A stretch of DNA of 64,000 nt, taken from contig NZ_JQHM01000001.1 in assembly GCF_000749845.1 (NCBI RefSeq), forward strand, positions 1,240,001 through 1,304,000. The letters run 5' to 3'. How positions within the stretch are numbered: the stretch's first letter is position 1; each line of letters starts with the position of its first letter. The notes below the pieces were generated by a model. That model worked only from the letters and a program-made list of their open reading frames with translations. It ran no database searches and had not been told where the DNA came from. Below are positions 45,840-54,211 of the stretch, one piece after another. The position numbers and the translations under genes were made by a program. The stretch comes from Pectobacterium betavasculorum. GTDB lineage: Bacteria > Pseudomonadota > Gammaproteobacteria > Enterobacterales > Enterobacteriaceae.

Positions 45840-47149
45840 GAAAGCTGTTCGTCCAGTTTTTTCTATTGCTGTTCGCCTGTTTTGTCGTCATGACGCTACT
45901 GGTCGGGCTGGTTTATAAAGTAACGGCTGAACGCGCAGGACGTCAGTCCATGGATGACCTGATGAAAAGCTCGCTGTATCTCATTCGTAATGAGCTACGC
46001 GCGATTCCGCCCCGTGAGTGGCATAAAACGATCAGCCAGCTTGATCTAAACCTGTCGTTCAAATTGCATATCGAGCCAGTGAGTAAATACGTGCTGAGCC
46101 CCAAGAATCGGCAGCGTCTGAATCAGGGGGAGATTATCGCGCTGGATGATGAATACACGTTTATCCAACGCATCCCCCGCAGCCATTATGTTCTCGCCGT
46201 CGGCCCTATTCCTTATTTGTTCTTCCTGCACGAGATGCGGCTGCTGGATTTACTGCTGGTGATGCTCATCGGGCTGTCGCTGGCGTTGCCAGTTTTCCTA
46301 TGGATGCGACCACATTGGCAGGCCATGCTAAAGCTGGAGAACGCCGCGCAGCGTTTAGGAGATGGTCATCTGGGAGAACGTATTCACTTTGATAGCACCT
46401 CAAGCCTTTTTCGGCTTGGTATCGCCTTCAACCGGATGGCGGATAACCTGAACCAGCTCATCAATAGTAAAAAGCAGCTGATTGACAATATTGCGCACGA
46501 GCTACGTACGCCGTTGGTCAGGCTACGCTATCGGCTAGCAATGAGTGACAACCTGACGGAAGACGAACAACAGGCGTTAAATCGGGATATTGGTCAACTT
46601 GAAGCACTGATTGATGAACTGTTGACCTATGCCAGACTCGATCGTCCACAGGTGACGCTGCATCTTACCAATATTGATATTCCATTATGGCTACAGGCAA
46701 AAATAGATGATTTTCGGCTGATCCACCCTGACAAGCACATCTCGCTGGACATGCCTCATTCGGCACAGATTGGTGCGCTCGATCTGCGCCTGATGGAACG
46801 GGTCCTGAATAACCTGATCGGCAATGGTTTGCGCTTCTGCCATAGCCGATTACACATCAGCCTGACGTCCGACGCCGAACAAATTGCCTGTCTGCAAGTT
46901 GAAGATGACGGTCCTGGCATTGCGCCCGAAAGCCGGGAAAGCGTTTTTGAACCGTTTATCCGTCTGGAGGCGGGGATTGAGAACAGCAGCGGCGGATGTG
47001 GGCTGGGGCTGGCGATTGTTCATGCTATCGCGCGCGCTTACGAAGGTAGCATTACCGTGGATGAAAGCCCGCTCGGCGGTGCTCGTTTCCGCTTCTGCTG
47101 GCCAGTAAAAACTGCCACAACGCAGGCCGCCATCGCCATTCAAAACTAG
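45836..47149 (+). CDS. rstB: Sensor histidine kinase RstB
   Basis: The membrane sensor partner of RstA, 437 residues. The first membrane segment is near residues 5-26 (FVQFFLLLFACFVVMTLLVGLVY). A periplasmic domain of about 110 residues and a second segment (LLDLLLVMLIGLSLALPVFLW) follow. Then come HAMP, the HisKA box DNIAHELRTPLVRLRYRL with the phospho-histidine near 221, and the GHKL ATPase with VEDDGPGIAP and GGCGLGLAIVHAIA. The input signal is not established; low Mg2+ and acid act through PhoPQ in E. coli. Confidence 0.95.
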   Translation: MRKLFVQFFLLLFACFVVMTLLVGLVYKVTAERAGRQSMDDLMKSSLYLIRNELRAIPPREWHKTISQLDLNLSFKLHIEPVSKYVLSPKNRQRLNQGEIIALDDEYTFIQRIPRSHYVLAVGPIPYLFFLHEMRLLDLLLVMLIGLSLALPVFLWMRPHWQAMLKLENAAQRLGDGHLGERIHFDSTSSLFRLGIAFNRMADNLNQLINSKKQLIDNIAHELRTPLVRLRYRLAMSDNLTEDEQQALNRDIGQLEALIDELLTYARLDRPQVTLHLTNIDIPLWLQAKIDDFRLIHPDKHISLDMPHSAQIGALDLRLMERVLNNLIGNGLRFCHSRLHISLTSDAEQIACLQVEDDGPGIAPESRESVFEPFIRLEAGIENSSGGCGLGLAIVHAIARAYEGSITVDESPLGGARFRFCWPVKTATTQAAIAIQN

Positions 47150-47207
47150 CCTCAAGACCGCGTTAACCCCGCTGTCTTTCAATGTATTTATCGCTCTTCC
47201 AGACTTG

Positions 47208-47221
47208 TACATTAGGTTACA
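47208..47221 (+). promoter_or_regulatory. RstA box upstream of asr
   Basis: TACATTAGGTTACA matches the RstA consensus TACATNTNGTTACA with one mismatch. It lies 107-120 bp upstream of the asr start codon and 59 bp after rstB. Confidence 0.75.
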
Positions 47222-47327
47222 CGCCGAAACCAATCACTCACTGAAGCCGCCCTCGGTTTCTCCTATTCTCTCTTTAACGGCCCGCGTTAGGGTCACGAAA
47301 CGTGAATGAGATAACGAGGAAATGATA

Positions 47328-47636
47328 ATGAATAAAGTATTAGTTATGATCGCAGGTGCGGCACTGGGTCTGTCCTCTGTAGCATTTGCCGCGGATACCG
47401 TAACCAGCGCACCTGTTCAACCTTCTGCAACGACAACCACCTCTGCTCCGGCTAAAGCCGTTCACCATAAAAAGCAGGTGAAGAAAGCGAAACCAGCTGC
47501 TGAACAGAAAGCGCAAGCTGCCAAGAAACACGTGAAGAAAGCTAAACCAGCTCCTGCGCAGAAGGCGCAGGCTGCCAAGAAACACGTGAAGAAAGCGAAA
47601 ACTGCAAAACCTGCTGATACAACACCAGCGGCGTAA
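47328..47636 (+). CDS. asr: Acid shock protein Asr
   Basis: A small periplasmic, lysine- and alanine-rich protein of 102 residues induced by acid. The signal peptide is [23 protein letters not shown]. The mature part contains a near-exact 18-residue repeat ([13 protein letters not shown] block twice, a 54-bp period at about 47517 and 47571). ATG 47328 is used because GAGGA is seven bases upstream; an ATG two codons earlier is too close. In relatives it is processed and helps survival at moderate acid. It follows rstB, its likely regulator's partner. Confidence 0.93.
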   Translation: MNKVLVMIAGAALGLSSVAFAADTVTSAPVQPSATTTTSAPAKAVHHKKQVKKAKPAAEQKAQAAKKHVKKAKPAPAQKAQAAKKHVKKAKTAKPADTTPAA

Positions 47637-47650
47637 TCGGTAAGCACCCG

Positions 47651-47673
47651 CGCCTTCCCTCACCGGGAAGGCG
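47651..47673 (+). terminator. asr terminator hairpin
   Basis: CGCCTTCCC pairs with GGGAAGGCG around five bases, 15 bp after the asr stop. CACTTCTGG follows, so the T-run is weak. Confidence 0.65.
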
Positions 47674-47722
47674 TCACTTCTGGTTAGCTCGAGTTTGATT
47701 ACGTCACTAAGGGCTTATCTCA

Positions 47723-47815
47723 GTGAGAGTAACGGGTAGATCGTAAAGACGCTGTAAACACATCCCTGCGCGCTCGGCGTGCGCAAACGCTTTACTCTTC
47801 TATTCCGTTACTCCC
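47723..47815. repeat. Palindrome-ended repeat (type B), short copy
   Basis: About 93 bp with ends matching 23362-23542. Left GGGTAGATCGTAAAGACGCT and right ACGCTTTACTCTTCTATTCC form an imperfect inverted repeat. The centre has one hairpin (TGCGC...GCGCA). It lies between asr and ydgU. Confidence 0.75.
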
Positions 47816-47850
47816 GTTTTCATTTTGGAAATAGGTTTGTCAACGGTCTC

Positions 47851-47877
47851 AAACACCCGGTTTACTGGGTGTTTATT
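47851..47877 (+). terminator. Terminator-like hairpin upstream of ydgU
   Basis: AAACACCC pairs with GGGTGTTT around an 8-base loop and is followed by ATTTC. It ends 22 bp before the ydgU start, so it could be an attenuator or the end of a preceding transcript. Confidence 0.5.
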
Positions 47878-47898
47878 TCATCGGGGGACGGGAGAATG

Positions 47899-47976
47899 AT
47901 GCGGCGCTACTCATTTGAAATTATGTTATCTCTGATTTTACTCTGTGGAATTATCACCCTGAGTTTTTTTCTTTAA
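47899..47976 (+). CDS. ydgU: Small membrane protein YdgU
   Basis: A 25-residue single-pass membrane peptide starting MRRYSFEIMLS and continuing through the hydrophobic LILLCGIITLSFFL. It aligns with E. coli YdgU (recalled as MGRYRFEFILIILILCALIT...), which also lies between asr and ydgD. GGGAG precedes; the ATG at 47899 has better spacing than the ATG at 47896. Function unknown. Confidence 0.75.
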   Translation: MRRYSFEIMLSLILLCGIITLSFFL

Positions 47977-48266
47977 TCCGCATGTTTTCTGCCTCACACA
48001 ATTATTAATCACCTCGTTACTGTCCACGAAATTATTGATTGCCAGAATCCATACGCAAATAAAGCACTATTTCAATGCGATACGTCATTCATCAACAATT
48101 CGATCCTTCCTATGCAATCCGCTACAAACCCATTCGATAGATATCACAAGATAATAGAATTTCAAAAGCGTAGGTATCTGACAAAACAAAATTTTGGGAA
48201 TAGTAAAGTTTTCTCATTCAGCGCCGTTTATATCATTACCCTCCAAGCAATACCGAGACATTCATA

Positions 48267-48569
48267 ATGAAAAAAAACCTGCAAAAATTAGCCATCTTGC
48301 TCTGCATTATGGCTACTACACCGTATACATTCGCCTCGTCCTCTCCGTCGACAGGCATCATTCGCTTTTCGGGTTCCATCGTTGAACCCGTCTGTGATGT
48401 TACGACACAGTCAAGTAATGTGACGGCCAACTGCGAACGGCAAGGAAAAGTGCAAACGTTAAAAACGCAAAACAGTTCACAATACGCAGCTTTACCACAA
48501 GGCATCGGCTCCATGAGCTCGAAAACGTTGAGTTCAAATGCACGTATCGTGATCGTCAGCTACGAATAA
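48267..48569 (+). CDS. Short type 1 pilin-like exported protein
   Basis: A 100-residue exported protein. After the signal peptide (MKKNLQKLAILLCIMATTPYTFAS) comes TGIIRFSGSIVEPVCDVTT, which is the N-terminal strand and first cysteine of FimA-type pilins; a second cysteine is in VTANCERQGK. A true pilin is about 160-180 residues, so the domain is cut short, although the end (ARIVIVSYE) looks like a final beta strand. No usher or chaperone is nearby. It may be a stand-alone minimal Ig-like protein or a decayed pilin. It interrupts the ydgU-ydgD neighbourhood. Confidence 0.6.
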   Translation: MKKNLQKLAILLCIMATTPYTFASSSPSTGIIRFSGSIVEPVCDVTTQSSNVTANCERQGKVQTLKTQNSSQYAALPQGIGSMSSKTLSSNARIVIVSYE

Positions 48570-48603
48570 GTCTAATGACACTGAACCGTATGTTAATGTG
48601 AAA

Positions 48604-48635
48604 ATGCTACGCCACTTAAGATTGTGGCGTAGCAT
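48604..48635. terminator. Perfect 12-bp hairpin after the pilin-like gene
   Basis: ATGCTACGCCAC pairs with GTGGCGTAGCAT around an 8-base loop. No T-run follows on the plus strand. A bidirectional or Rho-assisted stop is possible. Confidence 0.5.
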
Positions 48636-48794
48636 CCAATTCATATGGATGGCGATAATCAAACCACCGCCACGCCTTTTACACTCAATAACATTTTAAT
48701 TTTCAGTCCCTCACCAACAAATACATCTATAGTTAATGCAACACGCTATATTTAGCGGATCAAGATGACTTTTATCATAAGGTTTACCTACTGC

Positions 48795-49616
48795 ATGCGC
48801 ATATCAGCCTGGTTGTTATGTTCATTATCCTTTATCGCCCCGCTAAGTTGGGCTGAATCCTCACTAGCAGGCTCCGCCGCGCAGAAGCAGCAACAAATCT
48901 TATTTTTCAACCACGACGATCGGGATATCGTTCCTGACACATCTGTCTGGCCGTGGCAGGCGATTGGGCAATTGGAAACCGCCAGCGGCAACCTCTGCAC
49001 CGCGACGCTTATTTCCCCTCATCTGGCACTGACGGCCGGGCATTGCGTGGTCACGCCACCGAAGGGCGGCATAGATAAACCCGTCGCGCTGCGCTTTCTG
49101 GCAACAGAAAGTGGCTGGCGTTATGAAACGACGGAAATTGAAGCACTAGCGAATCAATCACTCGCCAAAAAATTGAAAGCTGACGGCGAGGGATGGATCG
49201 TTCCGCCATCAGCAGCACCGCTGGACTACGCCCTGATTCGACTGAAACAAACCCCACCGGGAATTCGCCCGCTCCCACTCTGGCAAGGCAGTCGTCAAGA
49301 ATTGATGCAGGCCTTGAAAGATAACGCTCAGCGTGTCACGCAGGCGGGTTACCCAGAGGATCATCAGGAAACGCTGTATCGACATCAGGATTGCCTCATC
49401 ACCGGCTGGGTTCACCCTGCTGTTATGGCACACCAGTGTGACACGCTACCTGGCGATAGCGGCTCTCCGCTGATGCTGAATTCAGCATCAGGTTGGGTGC
49501 TTATGGGTATTCAAAGCTCAGCCCCCGATGCCAGTGAACGCGATCGGGCTGATAATCGTGCGGTTTCAGTTACCGCCATTCGTCAGCAGTTGGAAACATT
49601 GGCGACCCAACGCTGA
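48795..49616 (+). CDS. ydgD: Trypsin-like serine protease YdgD
   Basis: A periplasmic S1/V8-type protease of 273 residues. The signal peptide [20 protein letters not shown] is best from ATG 48795; ATG 48765 would add ten residues. The catalytic triad is visible: His in LTAGHCVV (about residue 85), Asp in LDYALIRL (about 145) and Ser in LPGDSGSPLM (about 225). Four cysteines could form two disulfides. E. coli YdgD is the recognised relative and also lies beyond asr-ydgU. Substrate unknown. Confidence 0.85.
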   Translation: MRISAWLLCSLSFIAPLSWAESSLAGSAAQKQQQILFFNHDDRDIVPDTSVWPWQAIGQLETASGNLCTATLISPHLALTAGHCVVTPPKGGIDKPVALRFLATESGWRYETTEIEALANQSLAKKLKADGEGWIVPPSAAPLDYALIRLKQTPPGIRPLPLWQGSRQELMQALKDNAQRVTQAGYPEDHQETLYRHQDCLITGWVHPAVMAHQCDTLPGDSGSPLMLNSASGWVLMGIQSSAPDASERDRADNRAVSVTAIRQQLETLATQR

Positions 49617-49720
49617 CACCACCACGCCGTATCCTCTTTGTATCCCTAATTGCGGCGCTCTTCAGAACAGGCTGAACGCCGCTATTGCACGCCATTACAT
49701 CGCCTGCTGCATCCCTTCAG

Positions 49721-49748
49721 GGAACTCATAAGTGCATTTCACTACTCA
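49721..49748 (+). promoter_or_regulatory. HrpL-type (hrp box) promoter
   Basis: GGAACT-N15-CTACTCA agrees with the GGAACC-N15/16-CCACTCA hrp box with two mismatches. It lies 30-58 bp upstream of the type III chaperone gene, the right place for an alternative sigma factor promoter. Confidence 0.75.
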
Positions 49749-49778
49749 CAGAAAAACAACCCACTATTTAGGTGAATG

Positions 49779-50168
49779 ATGAGTGCACTTTTTTACGATA
49801 CCTTGCTTCGCGCTTTCTGCGCTAAATCTGGCCTTCCTCCACTCAGGCCGGATAAAAGAGGCGCGTGCGATCTTATCGTTGATGGCGATATTCCCCTTCG
49901 CTTGCAACAAGATATAGCTAACCATCGCATGTTGCTGGTCGCGTTTCTGGGGGAAACACAAAACCACATGGCGAAAACGCTATTGGAGGCCAACCGTCAA
50001 GCGATACGAGATAATCAACCGATCATCGCCGCCGATCCTGAGGCTAAGCAGTACTACGCTTGCTATATCCTTGATCAAACCAGATTAACCGTCGACATCC
50101 TATCGCTCAAAGTAAGCGAACTTGTGGATTACATCCGATTCTGGCGCGATGCCAGCCGAATTGAATGA
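49779..50168 (+). CDS. Type III secretion chaperone, ShcA-like
   Basis: A small class I effector chaperone of 129 residues (CesT/ShcA type). SALFYDTLLRAFCAKSGLPPLRPDKRGACDLIVDGDIPLRL fits the first helix and strand of the family; acidic and without membrane segments. The ATG at 49779 has better spacing to AGGTG than the one at 49776. It ends 9 bp before the HopA1-like gene, the usual chaperone-effector pairing. It should bind the effector N-terminus and keep it secretion-ready. Confidence 0.8.
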   Translation: MSALFYDTLLRAFCAKSGLPPLRPDKRGACDLIVDGDIPLRLQQDIANHRMLLVAFLGETQNHMAKTLLEANRQAIRDNQPIIAADPEAKQYYACYILDQTRLTVDILSLKVSELVDYIRFWRDASRIE

Positions 50169-50177
50169 GGCATATTT

Positions 50178-51302
50178 ATGCAACCGATTACCTCGCGTTT
50201 TTCAAATATTCAGCAGTTGCAATCATCACCAGTGGATGTCAAAAAACTGCTTGACCATGGTGCTCTGGAAGTCAATGGCAAAACCTACACTATTAGTGCC
50301 GCAGAAGGTGCCAAAATCAATGTTGAATTAGCCACCAAAGCAAAAGGTTTCTTTAGCGCGATAGAAAATATGATGAGTTCTTCCAGCGAAAGCAAAGCTA
50401 TCGCTCAAATATTGGAAAGCAAACCACGCCTGCTTCGTTCGAATGCTATGCATGTATTTGATAAAAGTGCTGAGACGATAGCGTCATCAAGCCAATCGGT
50501 TAAGGATAAAATCAGCACAATACAGCCGGATAACTCACAACAGACCCTGCTCCAGTGGGCAAAACAAGCCAAAGGGACGAATCATCTTACAGAGAGTGGC
50601 ATTTACAAAATTTATAAGTCGGATAAACCCAACCTGCCTGCCGTTACACCGGAAGCAGGAAAAGCGATGCTGAGTAAGTTAATACGGCTCGATGGCGTAG
50701 GTCGTGTCAATGTATTTCCACAGCAAACTGGCCCAATAGGTAAAGACTTAATGAAAGGATTTTTACAGCATAATCCCAACGCGCGTAACAGTTTTATGAT
50801 GCTCAGACGGGCAGAGACTACTGACCAGGATCCTACCACGAGTAGGATCACACTTAGCGTGCATCCACGAAATGCGGCAAAATTACCAGAAATATTGCAC
50901 GAAATGATCAGGGATAAAGATTACTTGCACTCAGCAAAAGTCGCGCACCCCTCTTTTTTCGGTCAAGATACCGACAGTGTCATTTTTTATCTGAACGGCC
51001 ATCTGGGAGAGGCGATCAATCTGGCTAATGATCTTAAGAAACGCTTGCCACCGGATGCAGTGGTTGAACATAATCCGGCCGGCATGTATCCGCTGGCGAA
51101 AGGGTTTTCCTATGCTGAAAACGCAGAGGGTGATGTTACAAGTTTTGGCAAATCAAGAGCCAACATTATTCATAGCGCACTAACGGAAAAAACACCGGGT
51201 AATTTTGAAAAGCACCTCCATCATCAGTTGGAAGCAAAAGGTTATGATGCAAAGCACCCGGCTTTTATTAAAGACTCCCCAAGTCTGGCTATTATAAACT
51301 AA
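50178..51302 (+). CDS. HopA1-family type III effector
   Basis: A 374-residue protein resembling HopA1 (HopPsyA/HrmA) of Pseudomonas syringae, also about 375 residues. Matching segments from memory are the N-terminal QPITSRFSNIQQL, LEVNGKTYTI, LTESGIYKIYKSDKP, GQDTDSVIFYLNGHLGEAI and FSYAENAEGDVTSFGKSRANII. The N-terminus is rich in Ser/Gln and lacks charge at first, as in type III signals. The DNA is visibly richer in A+T than flanking genes. In P. syringae HopA1 acts inside plant cells and can be recognised by RPS6. It lies outside any hrp cluster in this window. A GAGG site lies 7 bp upstream. Confidence 0.85.
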   Translation: MQPITSRFSNIQQLQSSPVDVKKLLDHGALEVNGKTYTISAAEGAKINVELATKAKGFFSAIENMMSSSSESKAIAQILESKPRLLRSNAMHVFDKSAETIASSSQSVKDKISTIQPDNSQQTLLQWAKQAKGTNHLTESGIYKIYKSDKPNLPAVTPEAGKAMLSKLIRLDGVGRVNVFPQQTGPIGKDLMKGFLQHNPNARNSFMMLRRAETTDQDPTTSRITLSVHPRNAAKLPEILHEMIRDKDYLHSAKVAHPSFFGQDTDSVIFYLNGHLGEAINLANDLKKRLPPDAVVEHNPAGMYPLAKGFSYAENAEGDVTSFGKSRANIIHSALTEKTPGNFEKHLHHQLEAKGYDAKHPAFIKDSPSLAIIN

Positions 51303-51328
51303 TATGTATTAGCTCAGGCAGAGCCATT

Positions 51329-51370
51329 AGCATGGCATCCTTGATGAGTGCCATGCTCTGTTCTCTCTTC
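51329..51370 (+). terminator. Terminator after the HopA1-like gene
   Basis: AGCATGGCA (51329-51337) pairs with TGCCATGCT (51349-51357), followed by CTGTTCTCTCTTC. Confidence 0.65.
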
Positions 51371-51531
51371 GACCACAGTCAATTGACTTCACGAAAAACC
51401 CTGAACGTACGCAAACAAACTAGTGTGTAGCTGCGGATATATAAATCCTATCTACTGTTGTTATGTTATTGTGTCGCCGTTAAATTAAATTGATGTTGTC
51501 GCGATTATTATTGCGGAAAGGAAGAGTCTAC

Positions 51532-53310
51532 ATGTTAAAACATTTGAGCCATGACGAAAAAAAACGCATGCAGACTCTCGATGACTTACAAAAAACCGAT
51601 ATATCTCAAGACGATATCCTTAATAAACTCACGAAAATGGCCTGCCAACTCCTGGCGACCCCAACGGCTCTCGTGACGCTAACTGGCTCCACATCTCTGC
51701 ACGTTAAAGCGAAAACCCATTTTCCTTTTGACGACATGGATAAAATCGGTTCCTTCGACCATTTTACCGTACAAACTAGCCACCCTTTCGTTTGTCACGA
51801 CGCCGCTCAGGATGACCGTTTTAAAGAGAGTCCTTACGTAACTGGCGAACCTTTTATCCGTTTTTATGCTGGCGTACCTCTTAAAACCAAAGAGGGCTAT
51901 TGTATCGGCACGTTCAGCGTCATCGATCACGCTCCACGTACCTTCAGTAAGATCCAGTTGCGGCTACTGCACGACTTAGCGACGATTGCGATGGTATTAA
52001 TGGAATATCGCAACGCGATTGGGCTGATTGATGCCGTGACGCTATTGCCCAACCGCCAGCGTCTGATTGACGATATCAGCCACATTACCGATATTCACGA
52101 GTCCTACCTGCTTATTCTGATTGATACTATCAACATTTCTTACGCCTACGAAATGGGGTGCGCGCTGGGTATGCCGACCGTAGAAGGTCTACTGAAAGAT
52201 ATCGGGATTTTTTTACGTCTTAGCTTAAATTCATCGGATAATCTTTACTCTGCCGCCGTCGGTCGTTTCGCCCTGCTGGTGAAAGCAGAAAAGAAAGAAC
52301 AGGTTCTCGCAGAGCTTGACGCCTGTTCCGAGCGTATTCATGAGAGTATCGCCAGCCATATTCCGCTCAAGCTGGAGCTTTTCGTTGGCTATACTGAATT
52401 TCAGATTCCGGCCAAAGATCCACAGCAAATTTTGCGTGAATCGATGAGCGCATTGCGTACCGCCATTACCAAGAATATCCGTCAATTCGCTTACAACAAT
52501 GAGGCAGATCAGGCACAACAAATCGCCTTTACGTTGCTCAATGAGCTGGCCAATGTGCTGCAAAACAATAAACCCGGTCTCTATTTGGTGTATCAACCAA
52601 AATTAAGCATCAAGACCAACACCGTCATTGGTGCCGAAGCGTTGATTCGCTGGCGTCATCCCGAGTTAGGTGAAATTTACCCTGACCAATTTATTCCACT
52701 AGCGGAAGGCACAACGCTGATGCGTCAGCTAACTGACTGGGTCACCCGGGAAGCAGCATGCCAAGTGAAGCAGTGGCGTCAAGAGGGGTTAACTTTCCCT
52801 GTGTCGATTAACGTTTCTGCCCGAAATTTTTCCGAAAATGACTTCATCCCGCGCCTGATCGCCATTCTGGAGAATCACGGTCTTAGGCCTCAGGACATTG
52901 ACATCGAATGTGTCGAGACACAGGAAATCATCGAAAGCACCGAAACGCTAGCCACCATCCAAACGCTACAACAGCTCGGATTTACTATCGCCCTCGATGA
53001 TTTCGGCACGGGGTATAGCAATTTAAGCTATCTGCGTAACATCCCCTCTACGGTGATAAAGCTGGATAAATCACTGATTAAAGATATAAAGACTGACCGC
53101 AAAAGCCGTGTCATTGTGCAATCCATTATCAGCATGCTGCACAAACTGAATTACATTGTGCTGGCGGAAGGCGTGGAAAATAAGGAAACGCTAGAACATC
53201 TGGCTCATTTTGGCTGTGATGAAGTACAAGGCTACTATTTTTCCCGACCTATCCCACCCAAGGCATTTACCACCTGGTTAGCGGCGCACTCGTCACAAAC
53301 GTCTGCATAA
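51532..53310 (+). CDS. GAF - degenerate GGDEF - EAL protein, c-di-GMP phosphodiesterase type
   Basis: A cytoplasmic signalling protein of 592 residues. A GAF domain covers about residues 25-165 (VTLTGSTSLHVKAKTHF, FYAGVPLKTKEGYCIGTFSV). The GGDEF-like domain (about 170-330) starts DAVTLLPNRQRLIDDI but has AAVGRFALLVKA at the signature, so it is not a cyclase. The EAL domain (about 350-590) keeps GAEALIRW, NVSARNF, ECVETQEII, LDDFGTGYSNLSYL and VLAEGVEN, so c-di-GMP hydrolysis is likely. ATG 51532 follows AAGGAAG; the frame is open 14 codons further. Confidence 0.85.
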   Translation: MLKHLSHDEKKRMQTLDDLQKTDISQDDILNKLTKMACQLLATPTALVTLTGSTSLHVKAKTHFPFDDMDKIGSFDHFTVQTSHPFVCHDAAQDDRFKESPYVTGEPFIRFYAGVPLKTKEGYCIGTFSVIDHAPRTFSKIQLRLLHDLATIAMVLMEYRNAIGLIDAVTLLPNRQRLIDDISHITDIHESYLLILIDTINISYAYEMGCALGMPTVEGLLKDIGIFLRLSLNSSDNLYSAAVGRFALLVKAEKKEQVLAELDACSERIHESIASHIPLKLELFVGYTEFQIPAKDPQQILRESMSALRTAITKNIRQFAYNNEADQAQQIAFTLLNELANVLQNNKPGLYLVYQPKLSIKTNTVIGAEALIRWRHPELGEIYPDQFIPLAEGTTLMRQLTDWVTREAACQVKQWRQEGLTFPVSINVSARNFSENDFIPRLIAILENHGLRPQDIDIECVETQEIIESTETLATIQTLQQLGFTIALDDFGTGYSNLSYLRNIPSTVIKLDKSLIKDIKTDRKSRVIVQSIISMLHKLNYIVLAEGVENKETLEHLAHFGCDEVQGYYFSRPIPPKAFTTWLAAHSSQTSA

Positions 53311-53356
53311 CAGCCTCGCCAAACGGACAATTTAACAAACGGTATGGAGAACGCGT

Positions 53357-54184
53357 ATGACTCTTCTTACTTCAGAGGATGAGCTTGCCATCAGAAACGC
53401 CATAGCGTTGCTAGAAGCGCCTTCCTTTGCAATACAGGCGGCGAATTTGGTCGGAAAACCGATTGAATGGAGCCTATCGAAGTTACCGTCCATGGTGAGA
53501 AACAAAATACAAGATGTGGTTCATACTGCGCTCTACAAGGCTGTCGACGCCGCGCTCTATACGCTGAATGATGCCCCAGCGCGTGTGGCATCGCCAAAGA
53601 CACATAAGCTTGCCGTCGCCGCATCCGGTGCGGTCAGCGGTTTCTTTGGTGCCGCCGGTCTGCTGGTTGAACTGCCTATCAGCACCACGATCATGATGCG
53701 TTCCGTGGCGGATATTGCCCGTAGCGAAGGTTTCTCCCTCACTGATTTATCCGTCAAAGCCGCCTGTGTGGAAGTTTTCGCGCTGGGAGGTACACAAGAA
53801 AACGACGATGCTGCCGACTCAGCCTATTACACGTCACGCGCCGTTCTGGCAGATATCACCAAGCATGCCAGCCGCGAATTAATCGGCATTGCTGGCAAGA
53901 AAAGCGCAGGGAAAGCCTCTGCCAGAATGAGCACCTCACAAGCAGGAAAAACGCTGGCAAAACTGATTGATGCAGTCGCCACCAGACTGGGGGTGACCAT
54001 GACAGAAAAAATGGCCGCACAGATTGTCCCGGTGATCGGTGCCGCCAGCGGCGCAGCCATTAATACGCTTTTTATTCACCACTACCAAAACATGGCGAAA
54101 GGTCATTTCATCATAAAACGGCTGGAGCAGCAGTACGGTGAAGAGGCGATCAGGTCGGCTTACCTTGAGCTAAAAAAGCCGTAA
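53357..54184 (+). CDS. EcsC family protein
   Basis: A 275-residue protein of the EcsC family. SGAVSGFFGAAGLLVELPISTTIMMRSVADIARSEG is the family core, followed by FALGGTQENDDAADSAYYTSR. The C-terminal VPVIGAASGAAINTLFIHHYQNMAKGHFIIKRLE is also conserved. It has Ala/Gly-rich hydrophobic helices that may associate with membranes. Function is not established. It begins 46 bp after the EAL gene and may be co-transcribed. Confidence 0.85.
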   Translation: MTLLTSEDELAIRNAIALLEAPSFAIQAANLVGKPIEWSLSKLPSMVRNKIQDVVHTALYKAVDAALYTLNDAPARVASPKTHKLAVAASGAVSGFFGAAGLLVELPISTTIMMRSVADIARSEGFSLTDLSVKAACVEVFALGGTQENDDAADSAYYTSRAVLADITKHASRELIGIAGKKSAGKASARMSTSQAGKTLAKLIDAVATRLGVTMTEKMAAQIVPVIGAASGAAINTLFIHHYQNMAKGHFIIKRLEQQYGEEAIRSAYLELKKP

Positions 54185-54211
54185 TCACCGACCTGATGTA
54201 ATAAAGAGAGG

